The notes under the pieces: model-generated
Told to the model about the DNA's origin: nothing
The model's input: only the letters and a program-made list of their open reading frames with translations
Databases searched by the model: none
Shown: one piece after another, positions 22,422 to 31,822 of the stretch
How positions within the stretch are numbered: position 1 is the stretch's first letter
Layout: each line of letters begins with the position of its first letter
Made by a program: the position numbers and the translations under genes
From: Bacillus infantis
GTDB lineage: Bacteria > Bacillota > Bacilli > Bacillales > Cytobacillaceae
Assembly (NCBI RefSeq): GCF_020171945.1
Contig: NZ_JAIVAP010000006.1
Coordinates: 224,459 to 288,458 of the forward strand
Length of the DNA: 64,000 bases
Direction of reading: 5' to 3'

Positions 22422-24029
22422 TTGTCTTCAAATCTTACATATCCATATCAGTCACAGCGGATGGCTTCAATTGCGAGGAACGGGATGGTTGCGACCTCCC
22501 AGCCCCTTGCTGCCCAGGCTGGGCTCGACATAATGAAAAAAGGCGGAAATGCCATTGATGCGGCAATTGCGACTGCTGCCTGCCTGACGGTCGTAGAGCC
22601 GACTTCAAATGGGATCGGCGGCGATGCATTTGCACTCGTATGGACGAATGAGTCACTGTACGGCTTGAACGGAAGCGGACCGTCCCCGCAAAGCATCAGT
22701 ATTGAGAAGGTTAAGGAAAAGGGTCATGAAACCATGCCATCGCATGGCTGGGTGCCTGTCACGGTTCCTGGTGCCCCTTCTGCATGGGCAGAGCTGTCAG
22801 AGCGGTTTGGCCGCCTTCCATTAAAAGAGGTGCTCCAGCCGGCCATCGACTATGCGCGCCATGGCTATCCTGTCTCTCCGATTCTCGGGAAATATTGGGC
22901 AGGAGCACATAAGGTTTATAAAAAGCGCTTTACAAGTCCTGAATATGAAGAATGGTTCAAGGTGTTCGCGCCGAATGGCAAGGCTCCGGAAATCGGTGAA
23001 ATGTGGAAGTCTGAGGATCACGCAAGAACGCTCGAAGCGATTGCGGAAACGAACGCTGAAAGCTTTTACCGCGGCGAAATTGCCGATAAGATTGCCAAGG
23101 CATCTGAAGAGGGCGGAGGCTTCCTTTCCAAAGAGGATCTGGAAGGCTATAAAGCTGAATGGGTGGATCCGATTTCTGTGAACTACCGCGGCTATGATAT
23201 TTGGGAAATCCCGCCGAATGGCCAGGGACTGGTAGCGCTGATGGCCCTGAATATTTTAAAAGGCTATGAGTTCACCCATCGTGAAGATGCGGAACAGCTC
23301 CATCTGCAGCTGGAAGCGATGAAGCAGGCGTTTACAGACGGCAAGACTTATATTACAGACCCTGACTTCATGAAAACGAGAGTAGAAGATCTTCTCTCCG
23401 AGGAATATGCCGAGGCAGCACGCAGAAAAATTACGGGCGAAGCGCGCCTTCCAGAGCCGGGCTCCCTGCCAAAGGGCGGCACAGTTTATCTGTCAACGGC
23501 GGATAGTGAAGGGAATATGGTTTCGTTTATCCAGAGCAATTATATGGGATTCGGCTCAGGTGTGGTGGTGCCAGGCACCGGAATCGGCCTGCAGAACCGG
23601 GGGCATGATTTCTCCCTTGATCCAAACCATGAAAATGCCCTTGCACCCGGCAAGAAGACCTATCATACCATTATTCCTGGCTTTATCACGAAAGGCAGCG
23701 ACGCAGTGGGGCCATTCGGCGTAATGGGCGGATACATGCAGCCGCAGGGCCATGTACAGGTAGCCATGAACATGATTGACTTCAATCTGAATCCGCAGGC
23801 AGCCCTTGATGCGCCCCGCTGGCAGTGGACTGAAGGCAATAAGATAGAGGTTGAATACACAATGCCAAACCATCTCGTGAAGCAGCTTGCTGCCAAAGGG
23901 CATGAAATCAAGGTGGCGTACGACTCAGGAGGCTTCGGGCGGGGGCAGGTTATCACCCGAAACCCTGAAACAGGCGTGCTGACAGGCGGAACAGAGCCGC
24001 GCACAGACGGAACGATTGCCAGCTGGTAA
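22422..24029 (+). CDS. ywrD: gamma-glutamyltransferase family protein (YwrD-like)
   Basis: Ntn-hydrolase of the gamma-glutamyltranspeptidase family, which hydrolyses or transfers gamma-glutamyl groups from glutathione-type substrates and self-cleaves into two subunits. About 535 residues. The likely nucleophile is T354 in GGTVYLSTAD, the start of the small subunit, and SNGIGGDAFALV and the GSG substrate-binding region are conserved. No signal peptide is seen, as in cytoplasmic B. subtilis YwrD. The open frame begins at 22377, but the TTG at 22422 behind GAGGGGG gives the normal N-terminus. The pcp homologue follows 12 bases later, probably co-transcribed. Confidence 0.9.
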   Translation: MSSNLTYPYQSQRMASIARNGMVATSQPLAAQAGLDIMKKGGNAIDAAIATAACLTVVEPTSNGIGGDAFALVWTNESLYGLNGSGPSPQSISIEKVKEKGHETMPSHGWVPVTVPGAPSAWAELSERFGRLPLKEVLQPAIDYARHGYPVSPILGKYWAGAHKVYKKRFTSPEYEEWFKVFAPNGKAPEIGEMWKSEDHARTLEAIAETNAESFYRGEIADKIAKASEEGGGFLSKEDLEGYKAEWVDPISVNYRGYDIWEIPPNGQGLVALMALNILKGYEFTHREDAEQLHLQLEAMKQAFTDGKTYITDPDFMKTRVEDLLSEEYAEAARRKITGEARLPEPGSLPKGGTVYLSTADSEGNMVSFIQSNYMGFGSGVVVPGTGIGLQNRGHDFSLDPNHENALAPGKKTYHTIIPGFITKGSDAVGPFGVMGGYMQPQGHVQVAMNMIDFNLNPQAALDAPRWQWTEGNKIEVEYTMPNHLVKQLAAKGHEIKVAYDSGGFGRGQVITRNPETGVLTGGTEPRTDGTIASW

Positions 24030-24041
24030 AGGAGGAGCATG

Positions 24042-24644
24042 ATGAAGAAACTGCTTTTGACAGGCTTTGAGCCCTTTTTGGAATTTCCGATCAACCCGAC
24101 GGAAAAGGTTGTTCAAGCCCTTAACGGAAAAAAGATCGGAGACTATGAAATCACAGGAGTCCTTCTCCCTGTCGACTTTAAAGAATCACCGGTAAAAATA
24201 CTGGAAGCTTACCATGAGCACCAGCCGGATGCTGTTATTTCACTCGGCCTTGCGGGAGGCAGGAACAGCATCACGCCAGAGCGGATCGCCATCAACTGCC
24301 GCGACGGAGAACCTGACAACAGCGGTGCAAGACTGGAAGATTCGCCGATAGAAGAGGAAGGTCCGGACGGCTATTTCTCCACTCTTCCAATCAGGAAGAT
24401 GGTCAACAGATTAAAAGAAAACGGTCTGCCGGCTGAGATCTCAAATACAGCAGGAACATATTTGTGCAATAATGTCATGTACACCATCCTGCATGAAATA
24501 AAGAAGAGCGGAAGGGAGATTCCGGCTGGATTCATCCACATCCCGGCCTCCCACCAGCTCGCCGCCAAAAGCAAACGCAGCCTGCCAAGCTGGTCTGACA
24601 GCGATTTGCAGGAAGCAGTGAAACTGATGATAGAGGCTTTGTAG
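24042..24644 (+). CDS. pcp: pyroglutamyl-peptidase I
   Basis: Cytoplasmic cysteine peptidase (family C15) that removes N-terminal pyroglutamate from peptides. 200 residues. The catalytic triad is visible: E80 (PERIAINCRD), C142 (AGTYLCNNVMY) and H166 (GFIHIPAS). Two ATGs (24039, 24042) follow GGAGG; the second has the better spacing. Coupling to a gamma-glutamyltransferase suggests joint glutamyl-peptide salvage, which is an inference from position. Confidence 0.95.
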   Translation: MKKLLLTGFEPFLEFPINPTEKVVQALNGKKIGDYEITGVLLPVDFKESPVKILEAYHEHQPDAVISLGLAGGRNSITPERIAINCRDGEPDNSGARLEDSPIEEEGPDGYFSTLPIRKMVNRLKENGLPAEISNTAGTYLCNNVMYTILHEIKKSGREIPAGFIHIPASHQLAAKSKRSLPSWSDSDLQEAVKLMIEAL

Positions 24645-24672
24645 GGGACAGATTCTTGTCCCCGTTTTTTTT
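24644..24672 (+). terminator. intrinsic terminator after pcp
   Basis: GGGGACA / TGTCCCC stem with a 6-base loop, then eight T; the stem starts at the last base of the stop codon. Confidence 0.88.
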
Positions 24673-24793
24673 AGGGACTAGCAAGAAATTTATCTGCCTA
24701 TTTATCTTGACCCCGAGAGAGTTTCAAGTGATAATATAGTTAAAATTTTCATAAAATTTAGTCTATTAATTCAACAGCATTGGGGGGAACCAC

Positions 24794-24976
24794 TTGCCGA
24801 CTCTTATTATTGTACTTCTATTGACAGCATTCTGCCTTTTTCTTGCGCTGCGCCAGAAGAAGACCATCTTCCTTGCGATTCCTTTTCTGGGGATTTTCGT
24901 TTACTTCCTCGTACAAATCATCCTGGTCCCTGCGCCGTTTCTCGATACCATCAAGTTTATTTTCAGCCTTAGCTGA
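24794..24976 (+). CDS. small hydrophobic protein, unknown function
   Basis: 60 residues with two predicted membrane segments joined by a short loop (residues 2-18 and 28-45). The start is TTG at 24794, 6 bases after a GGGGGG run. I do not recognise a family. It precedes the symporter pair by 125 bases. It could be a real small membrane protein or a chance hydrophobic frame; the good ribosome binding site favours a gene. Confidence 0.5.
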   Translation: MPTLIIVLLLTAFCLFLALRQKKTIFLAIPFLGIFVYFLVQIILVPAPFLDTIKFIFSLS

Positions 24977-25101
24977 TCCGGAACTGCCTCATGATTAGGC
25001 GGGCCGATTAGAATATAACTCTTTAAAAAGGAGGGAATTGAGCCGGAAATTGAATACGCTTCCAAATGAGGGGAAATCCATTAATTGCGAGGTGCAAAGA
25101 T

Positions 25102-25404
25102 TTGAAGAAAATCGATAAGGCAACTGCAGATAGTTATTTTCGCGAAAAAACGAGAAACATGATCATCTATTTTGCTATCTGGTTCATCGTTTCGTACGGG
25201 GTAGTGCTTTTTGCAGAGCCGCTCAGCGAAATAACGATCAACGGCTTCCCGTTCCATTATTTCATGGGTGCACAGGGAGCGGTCATCACGTTTATCATTC
25301 TATTATTCGTGAATGCCAAACTAAGTGATTCGATTGACCGCAAATATGGGATTGATGAGGATAAAAACGAACAGATCAGCTCAGGGAAGGTGCTGGACCA
25401 CTAA
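25102..25404 (+). CDS. DUF4212 small subunit of a sodium/solute symporter
   Basis: 100 residues with two membrane segments and the family sequence FHYFMGAQGAVITFIILLF. DUF4212 proteins are encoded directly before a large SSS-family symporter, as here. The TTG at 25102 lies 7 bases after GAGGTG and gives the family start KKIDKATADSYFREKTR; the ATG at 25066 is a weaker alternative. Confidence 0.85.
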   Translation: MKKIDKATADSYFREKTRNMIIYFAIWFIVSYGVVLFAEPLSEITINGFPFHYFMGAQGAVITFIILLFVNAKLSDSIDRKYGIDEDKNEQISSGKVLDH

Positions 25405-25443
25405 TATGCTTTTGTGTAGATAGAAACCTTTAAGGGGGATTAC

Positions 25444-27114
25444 ATGGATACACAGTTTTTGGTCTCATTATCAATTATACTGGCTACATTTGCTTTATAT
25501 ATCGGTATTGCGGTCTATAATAAGGCGCGTGCCACCTCGGATTTTTATGTGGCAGGACGCGGTGTCCCGCCGATCTTCAATGGAATGGCAATCGGCGCCG
25601 ACTGGATGAGTGCGGCTTCCTTTATCGGGATGGCCGGGACGATCATGCTGCTCGGCTACGACGGCCTCGCCTATATTATGGGCTGGACGGGCGGCTACCT
25701 GCTCTTGACGTTCCTATTGGCGCCGCAGCTGCGCAAGTATGGGCGCTATACTGTTCCGGAGTTTATCGGTGACCGCTATAACAGCCATACTGCAAGGGTC
25801 ATCGCCGCCATCTGTACAATCGTCATCTCATTTACCTATTCCATTGGCCAGCTGTCAGGCTCCGGTGTGGTAATCGGCCGTTTGTTTGAGATCGATGCCA
25901 AGCTCGGTACTATGATTGGTGTAGTGCTGATCGCCTTTTATGCCGCTTTCGGCGGGATGAAGGGAATTACCTGGACACAGGTGGCGCAATATATCATCCT
26001 GATCATTGCCTATCTGATCCCTGTTATTTTTATGTCCCTGCAGCTTACCAATAACCCGCTGCCTTGGATCTCCTATGGCGAGCTCGTCGGCAAGATGGGT
26101 GAGCTTGACAGGGAGCTGGGAATCTCAGAATATTTCGCTCCGTTTACGAACGGCACTAAATGGCAGTTCCTTGCCCTCATGTTCACACTGATGGCGGGGA
26201 CAGCAGGACTGCCGCACGTTATTGTCCGCTTTTATACAGTTTCTACAATGAAGGCAGCCCGCTGGTCAGGGGCCTGGGCCCTGCTCTTTATCGGATTGCT
26301 TTATCTTTCTGCACCGGCTTATGCTGCTTTTTCACGTTTTATCCTGATGACAAAGGTTGCCGGCAGCAGCATCAGTGAGCTCCCGGCCTGGACCAAAACA
26401 TGGGTTGACACAGGGAAGCTGCAGCTTGCCGATGGCAATGGGGACGGCATCCTGCAGTGGAGTGAGCTGATCATCTCAAATGATATCGTCGTCATGGCGA
26501 CACCGGAGATTGCCAATCTCGGCGTATTTGTCATCGGCCTTGTTGCAGCCGGCGCCATGGCAGCCGCCCTGTCCACAGCGGGCGGGCTGATGATCGCCAT
26601 TTCATCTTCCTTTGCACATGATATTTTCTATCGGGTCTGGAAGCCTGATTCCACGGAAAAAACAAGGCTCAGTGTTGCCCGCTGGTCGATTGTGGCCGCC
26701 ACGCTTCTGGCAGGTCTGATCGCCTTGAATCCGCCGGGGGCCATTACCCAGATTGTCGCCTGGGCCTTCGCTCTTGCAACCGGAACCTTCTTCCCGGCGC
26801 TCGTTCTTGGCGTCTGGTGGAAGCGGTCCAATGCTAAAGGGGTTATCTCCGGGCTTCTTGTCGGTCTGGGTGTGACTTTGGCTTATATCTTTGCCGCGAA
26901 GTACGGCGGTTTCACTATCCTGGGCATTATCGATACAGGAGCGGGCGTCTTTGGGGCAGCAGCGGCCTTCTTGACCAATATCATTGTATCGAAGGCCACC
27001 GAGGCTCCATCCAAAAATATTCAGGAGGAAGTAATCAATCTGCGTTATCCTGAACAAATGATCTATAAAGATGGGGAAGTGTGGATGGATGAGGGGAAAT
27101 CCAAATCCGTTTAA
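25444..27114 (+). CDS. sodium:solute symporter, VC2705/acetate type (large subunit)
   Basis: Member of the SSS (sodium/solute symporter) family, 556 residues with about 13 membrane spans, which imports a small carboxylate such as acetate with Na+. Pairing with the DUF4212 subunit 39 bases upstream marks the VC2705-type subgroup. Conserved early segment: DFYVAGRGVPPIFNGMAIGADWMSAASF (start of this seen at residue 32). A soluble loop DGNGDGILQWSELIISND lies between spans, resembling an EF-hand. The substrate is inferred from the family, not shown here. Confidence 0.88.
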   Translation: MDTQFLVSLSIILATFALYIGIAVYNKARATSDFYVAGRGVPPIFNGMAIGADWMSAASFIGMAGTIMLLGYDGLAYIMGWTGGYLLLTFLLAPQLRKYGRYTVPEFIGDRYNSHTARVIAAICTIVISFTYSIGQLSGSGVVIGRLFEIDAKLGTMIGVVLIAFYAAFGGMKGITWTQVAQYIILIIAYLIPVIFMSLQLTNNPLPWISYGELVGKMGELDRELGISEYFAPFTNGTKWQFLALMFTLMAGTAGLPHVIVRFYTVSTMKAARWSGAWALLFIGLLYLSAPAYAAFSRFILMTKVAGSSISELPAWTKTWVDTGKLQLADGNGDGILQWSELIISNDIVVMATPEIANLGVFVIGLVAAGAMAAALSTAGGLMIAISSSFAHDIFYRVWKPDSTEKTRLSVARWSIVAATLLAGLIALNPPGAITQIVAWAFALATGTFFPALVLGVWWKRSNAKGVISGLLVGLGVTLAYIFAAKYGGFTILGIIDTGAGVFGAAAAFLTNIIVSKATEAPSKNIQEEVINLRYPEQMIYKDGEVWMDEGKSKSV

Positions 27115-27128
27115 CAAGATTTCCTTAT

Positions 27129-27177
27129 AAGGCTGTGCGGCTCTCTCTTTTCAGAGAAGCTGTACGGCTTTTTTTTT
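27129..27177 (+). terminator. intrinsic terminator after the symporter
   Basis: Extended stem AAGGCTGTGCGGCTCTCT pairing (with GU pairs and one bulge) with AGAGAAGCTGTACGGCTTT, then nine T. It lies in the convergent gap before the LysM gene. Confidence 0.8.
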
Positions 27178-27207
27178 CGCGGCTATCGACAAATTTCTCG
27201 GGAAATA

Positions 27208-27891
27208 TTATTTTTTCATAGAAACAAGTGCGCCGTCTTTATAGGCAATAGATACTTTTTGGCCTGAGAGCTTTTGATATTCAGTGGCTGTTCCATATGC
27301 CACTTTTAAAGCAATATATCCGTCCTCTGTCTTGAATTCCACCGTGAAGTTATCTGCTGCCCCAACCACTTGTGCGTCCACATAAGGAGTCTCCTCATGA
27401 ATAATGAGTTTCTGGCCGATCAAGAGGAAATTGCTGTTCAGGCCGTTCAGTCTTTTGATCGTCTCTATCGGGGTCTTGAAACGCTGTGACAGCTCCCAGA
27501 GGCTGTCTCCTGCCTGGACAGTATAGACGGAAATATCTGCAGGTGTGTCGTCCTGGTCAGATGCAGAAGGTTCTGCCGTCCTGCCTGCTTCAGGTATCTC
27601 CAATTCCTGTCCTGGAAAAATAAGATTGCCGGTAAGATTATTTGCTGTTTTCAGTTCGGAAACAGGAACATCATAAGTTCTTGCAATTCTATAAAGAGAA
27701 TCACCTTTCTTCACGCTGTATACCGTTTGTTCTTCAGCCTCTGCATGCCCGGTGCCAGCCGCCATTAAAGAGGACAAAGTGACTGCCGCTGACAGGGAAA
27801 GGGCAGCTGCTTTCTTTTTGCCTTTATTCTTGCCTTTTTTCCTGCTTGCTTCTATACGTTCCTTTCTCGTCATAGTAACTGTATGTTTCAT
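27208..27891 (-). CDS. secreted protein with two LysM domains
   Basis: 227 residues. A basic N-terminus is followed by a hydrophobic segment at about 27-48 ending in an Ala-rich cleavage region. LysM domains lie at about 57-99 (VYSVKKGDSLYRIARTYDV) and 122-165 (VYTVQAGDSLWELSQRF), with an Asp/Ser/Pro linker between. The C-terminal 60 residues are of unknown type. LysM domains bind peptidoglycan, so it is probably a wall-associated protein. No catalytic domain is seen. Confidence 0.88.
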   Translation of the reverse strand: MKHTVTMTRKERIEASRKKGKNKGKKKAAALSLSAAVTLSSLMAAGTGHAEAEEQTVYSVKKGDSLYRIARTYDVPVSELKTANNLTGNLIFPGQELEIPEAGRTAEPSASDQDDTPADISVYTVQAGDSLWELSQRFKTPIETIKRLNGLNSNFLLIGQKLIIHEETPYVDAQVVGAADNFTVEFKTEDGYIALKVAYGTATEYQKLSGQKVSIAYKDGALVSMKK

Positions 27892-28621
27892 TGATTAACC
27901 CGCCTTTTTATATGTTTTGGATAAGTTTGGATGTGTAACCAAATTTATGAACGCTGAGCCAGAATTCATTCTATGGTAATCCATACCCTCCGGCAATAGG
28001 GATAAACTCATGAAAAAAATCGAGGCCAATCCTGCTGGAAGGACCATACTTTTTTTTACATAGGAGGATTTATGCCCAGTGCCGAGCGGGTCATCTCCAA
28101 AAATATAGAACGAAACGATTAAAGATTTTCCTATTAAAAGGAGCAGACGAAAAAAAGATAGAGAATGACCGCAGGGAAGAAACACCTAGAAAAATGTCGG
28201 GATCTGTCGGAAAAGGGTTATTTCGCCCTTTACAGCCCAGGGGACAAAGGCAGGAGGAATCTGGATTGTATCTCCAGTAGAGAATAGAAAAAAGAGAGTC
28301 TGGTGTCCGATTTTTCAAATAATTTACGGCATACCTTGTCCTTATTGCTGTAATCGTGCATATAATCTCAACCAAGCTAATAAAATGTTACAAACCTTAC
28401 ACAAAAGAGAGAGTATGAGGTGCAGAGTCGTTTTGACACCAACAAAGAGCAGGCCTAAAGGACATGTTTATTCCCTGCAGTATTAGAGAGCACAGCTTTC
28501 TGCCGCAAAAAAAGCCGATTCTACCAGCTGTTGTATCAGAATGTGCGGAATGGAGAATTTCGAAAAGCGAAACGGGTCTCATTTCACACTCCTCACATCC
28601 AATTTAGGGAGGGCGAGTGGT
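27892..28621. other. 730-bp gap between the LysM gene and spoIIID
   Basis: No supportable gene; the open frames here have atypical composition and no ribosome binding site. A CATATAAT at 28357-28364 resembles a sigma-E -10 box, but I do not see a convincing -35. spoIIID is sigma-E transcribed in B. subtilis, so its promoter should lie here. Confidence 0.4.
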
Positions 28622-28894
28622 GTGCACGATTACATCAAAGAGAGAACTATCAAGATTGGAAAGTATATCGTGGAGACGAAGAAAACAGTTCGCGTGATTG
28701 CGAAGGAGTTTGGCGTATCCAAAAGTACAGTCCATAAAGATCTGACAGAAAGACTTCCTGAAATCAATCCTGATCTTGCAAACGAAGTAAAGGAAATACT
28801 TGATTACCATAAATCGATCCGCCACCTGCGCGGGGGAGAAGCAACGAAAATGAAATACAAAAAAGAGGAACTGGAAGGCGAGCCTGTTCAGTAG
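28622..28894 (+). CDS. spoIIID: stage III sporulation transcriptional regulator SpoIIID
   Basis: Mother-cell DNA-binding regulator that switches genes between the sigma-E and sigma-K phases. 90 residues, nearly identical to B. subtilis SpoIIID, with the helix-turn-helix VRVIAKEFGVSKSTVHKDLT at about residues 23-42 and the basic C-terminal region. The open frame extends back to 28541, but the GTG at 28622 behind GGGAGGGCGAG gives the exact family start (HDYIKERTIKIGKYIVE). Confidence 0.97.
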   Translation: MHDYIKERTIKIGKYIVETKKTVRVIAKEFGVSKSTVHKDLTERLPEINPDLANEVKEILDYHKSIRHLRGGEATKMKYKKEELEGEPVQ

Positions 28895-29333
28895 GCTGTG
28901 AAACTGAATATGAGAGAGGAAGAAAGCGCAGCCGACAGGATTTGTGCTTTTTTCTGCTTTATTGGAAATTTAGCGACAAATTTTGCGGGAATGCTACATA
29001 ATTTTTACAAAATGTTTCTAGTTAAGGTTTGATTGTGATAAAATAAACAATTAGGATAGAACTTGGAAAAAATTATTTTGCAGCTTCGTCAGCCGCCCAA
29101 ACCTTGAATTGGAAAGGCTTCCTTAATGGAAGGATTTGCGGCGGTTTAAAGCTATTGCATAAAGGCTTCCTGACCCTGCCTGTTTGGCAGCTTCCGCTTA
29201 CAGCAGAAAGGTGCAGGGGCCATCCATAAAAATATGAAGCAGCGGCAACTGGCCAGCCAGGAAAAATCGTTAGTGACTTCATTCAGGAGCCGGAAGCCCG
29301 TGCTGGCTAAGTGCAGGGAGGAAAAAAAGTAAA
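28895..29333 (+). other. 439-bp gap before mbl, with a putative promoter
   Basis: A weak hairpin (AGCGCA / TGTGCT, then six T, ending near 28955) may terminate spoIIID. A sigma-A-like promoter TTGATT (29029-29034), 17-base spacer, TAGGAT (29052-29057) lies about 275 bases before mbl, giving it a long leader in which I recognise no riboswitch. No gene is supportable. Confidence 0.45.
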
Positions 29334-30335
29334 ATGTTTGCTAGAGATATTGGAATTGACCTGGGTACTGCCAATGTACTGATTCATGTAAAAGGCCGGG
29401 GAATTGTGTTGAATGAGCCATCTGTAGTGGCGATCGACAGGAACAATAACAAAGTGCTGGCTGTCGGCGAAGAAGCGCGCCGCATGGTAGGGCGTACGCC
29501 TGGCAATATTGTCGCCATCCGACCGCTGAAGGACGGCGTCATTGCCGACTTTGATGTGACTGAAGCTATGCTGAAGCATTTCATCAACAAATTGAATGTA
29601 AAAGGATTCTTATCCAAGCCGCGCATCCTGATCTGCTGCCCGACCAATATTACAAGCGTAGAGCAAAAAGCGATCAAGGAAGCTGCTGAAAAAAGCGGCG
29701 GCAAAAAAGTATATCTTGAGGAAGAGCCAAAGGTCGCTGCAATCGGCGCCGGAATGGACATCTTCCAGCCGAGCGGCAACATGGTTGTCGATATCGGCGG
29801 AGGAACTACAGATGTAGCTGTCCTTTCAATGGGCGATATCGTTACATCTTCTTCAATCAAGATGGCCGGCGACAAATTTGATGCCGAAATCCTCAACTAC
29901 ATCAAGCGTGAGTACAAGCTCCTGATCGGTGAGAGGACTGCTGAAAACATCAAGATCAATATCGCAACTGTATTCCCGGATAGCAGGGATGAAGAAATCG
30001 AAATCCGCGGACGTGACATGGTATCAGGCCTTCCAAGGACAATCACAGTCCGTTCAGGTGAAATCGAGCAGGCTCTCCGCGAGTCCGTAGCGGTCATCGT
30101 CCAGGCTGCCAAAACAGTCCTTGAAAGGACGCCGCCTGAGCTCTCAGCAGACATCATCGACCGCGGTGTCATCCTCACAGGAGGCGGAGCCCTTCTGCAT
30201 GGCATCGACATGCTGCTGGCCGAAGAACTTAAAGTGCCAGTCCTTGTGGCTGAAAACCCGATGGATTGCGTAGCAATCGGAACCGGCATCATGCTGGACA
30301 ATATTGATAAGCTGCCTAAGAGAAGATTGGGCTAA
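29334..30335 (+). CDS. mbl: cell-shape actin-like protein Mbl
   Basis: MreB-family actin homologue that forms membrane-bound filaments guiding lateral wall synthesis. 333 residues, the same length as B. subtilis Mbl and close in sequence throughout. Nucleotide-binding signatures: IGIDLGTANVL at the N-terminus, VVDIGGGTTDVAV at about residue 149, and ILTGGGALL at about 281. Its position between spoIIID and flhO is the B. subtilis arrangement, which separates it from MreB and MreBH. Confidence 0.96.
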   Translation: MFARDIGIDLGTANVLIHVKGRGIVLNEPSVVAIDRNNNKVLAVGEEARRMVGRTPGNIVAIRPLKDGVIADFDVTEAMLKHFINKLNVKGFLSKPRILICCPTNITSVEQKAIKEAAEKSGGKKVYLEEEPKVAAIGAGMDIFQPSGNMVVDIGGGTTDVAVLSMGDIVTSSSIKMAGDKFDAEILNYIKREYKLLIGERTAENIKINIATVFPDSRDEEIEIRGRDMVSGLPRTITVRSGEIEQALRESVAVIVQAAKTVLERTPPELSADIIDRGVILTGGGALLHGIDMLLAEELKVPVLVAENPMDCVAIGTGIMLDNIDKLPKRRLG

Positions 30336-30338
30336 TGG

Positions 30339-30370
30339 GAAAAGCGCGCGGGGGTCCGTGCGCTTTTTTT
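30339..30370 (+). terminator. intrinsic terminator after mbl
   Basis: AAAAGCGC / GCGCTTTT hairpin with a G-rich loop, then a T run. Confidence 0.88.
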
Positions 30371-30558
30371 CTATGGGTTGAATATCAGGCTGCACAAAAA
30401 GTATGATTGGGCTGGGCTTTGAAGAGGTTTTGACTCTGATTTGCTGTGATCTTTGGGGGAATGGGCATAAATTTAGGTATCTTCGAGGAGATGTTATTAG
30501 AATGGAGGAGGGAGCAAGCCATCTGGGAGGTAGTTTTTTGGAATTTTGAAGAGATCAT

Positions 30559-30624
30559 GCCAGTCTCAGCAATAATCATTCCGGATTTGCTGATAATCAT
30601 GCCGGTTTCAGCAATAATCATTCC
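30559..30624. repeat. three-copy repeat with 21-bp period
   Basis: CAGCAATAATCATTCCGG, TGCTGATAATCATGCCGG and CAGCAATAATCATTCC follow each other at about 21-base steps; the first and third are almost identical (period 42). It lies in the 563-bp gap between mbl and flhO, which otherwise holds an orphan terminator near its end and no supportable gene. Confidence 0.7.
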
Positions 30625-30812
30625 TTATTCCATATATTCACAAATCAACCAACTGAGCCCGGCATCTGGCCAGCATAAAACAAGAAGCCAATCTCCTGCA
30701 AGGTACCGCCTCGCACTGCTCCATCCCATCTAAAATTACCCTCTGTTCTGAAATACCAACCTCTAAAGCCGCAAAATCCCCTGTTTTTTTCACAAATTGA
30801 CACTTTTCTGCA

Positions 30813-30844
30813 AAAATCTGCTGTTTCTTAAGCAGATTTTTTTT
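30813..30844 (+). terminator. orphan intrinsic terminator upstream of flhO
   Basis: Perfect 10-bp stem AAAATCTGCT / AGCAGATTTT with an 8-base loop, then T residues. A TATAAT (30844-30849) begins at its very end. No gene lies upstream within 440 bases, so it may end an untranslated RNA or act as a leader attenuator; TTGACA at 30798-30803 lies just before it. Confidence 0.6.
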
Positions 30845-30933
30845 ATAATAGTATATAACGCAAGAATAATTGTATGTCCCTTTTGATGGTGAAATGATGT
30901 CCGGTCTTTGCCGGCAATATATAGAGGTGGAAC

Positions 30934-31773
30934 ATGTTTAGAGGGTTTTATACGGTAGCTTCCGGGATGCTGTCCCAGCAGCGCAGGACGGAAATGCTGA
31001 CGAATAATATGGCAAACAGCAATACTCCGGGTTTTAAGGCGGATCAGTCCTCGATGAGGGCGTTTCCGGAAATGCTGCTCCAGAGTGCAGGACAGCTGGA
31101 AATCCCAGTACAGAACAGGCTTAAGCTGCCGCTGAACAAGGAAATCGGCAGCATCAATACAGGTGTTTATATGCAGGAGAACACACCTAACTTCCTCCAG
31201 GGGGACCTGAGGGAAACCGGGCAGAATACAGACCTTGCTCTTGTGGACGTGAATATGCCGGCTGATGCAGAAACTGGTATCAGCGCTTCGGTATTTTTCA
31301 AGGTGTCGGGAGCAGACGGTGAGCCGCGTTATACGCGTAACGGCGACTTCACGCTTGATGGAGAAGGCTTCCTGACAACTGCTTCAGGTTTGTACGTTCT
31401 GGATGGGCAGAATAATCGGATCCAGCTGGAAAGCGACCGCTTTACTGTCACCAGCACAGGTGAAATCACAGGTGAAAACGGCGAAACTGCGCAGCTTGGA
31501 TTCGGTTTCTCTGAAAATCCGGCACAGCTGATTAAAGCAGGCGACGGCCTGTTCCGGACAGAAGATGGGGCCCCGCTAGCAGAGGCAGCAGATAATCCGG
31601 AAGCAGGCTTCGCGCTGCAGCAGGGATTCCTGGAGTCCTCAAACGTTGATGCAAGCAGGACGATGACTGATATGATGACAGCCTACCGGGCGTTTGAAGC
31701 GAACCAGAAGGTATTGCAGGCTTATGACCGCAGCATGGAAAAAATGGCGAATGAGGTCGGCCGCATCGGATGA
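30934..31773 (+). CDS. flhO: flagellar hook-basal body protein FlhO
   Basis: FlgG/FlgF-type rod protein exported through the flagellar type III system. 279 residues, with the N-terminal rod signature ASGMLSQQRRTEMLTNNMANSNTPGF and the C-terminal helix LESSNVDASRTMTDMMTAYRAFE (both heptad-like regions of the D0 domain, cited here by key words ANSNTPGF and SSNVD). Followed after 49 bases by flhP, as in B. subtilis. The start ATG follows AGAGGTGG. Confidence 0.94.
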   Translation: MFRGFYTVASGMLSQQRRTEMLTNNMANSNTPGFKADQSSMRAFPEMLLQSAGQLEIPVQNRLKLPLNKEIGSINTGVYMQENTPNFLQGDLRETGQNTDLALVDVNMPADAETGISASVFFKVSGADGEPRYTRNGDFTLDGEGFLTTASGLYVLDGQNNRIQLESDRFTVTSTGEITGENGETAQLGFGFSENPAQLIKAGDGLFRTEDGAPLAEAADNPEAGFALQQGFLESSNVDASRTMTDMMTAYRAFEANQKVLQAYDRSMEKMANEVGRIG

Positions 31774-31822
31774 TGGCCGCCAGCGGACTTCCGAATAACA
31801 GCAGCCCGATGAGGGGGATATT

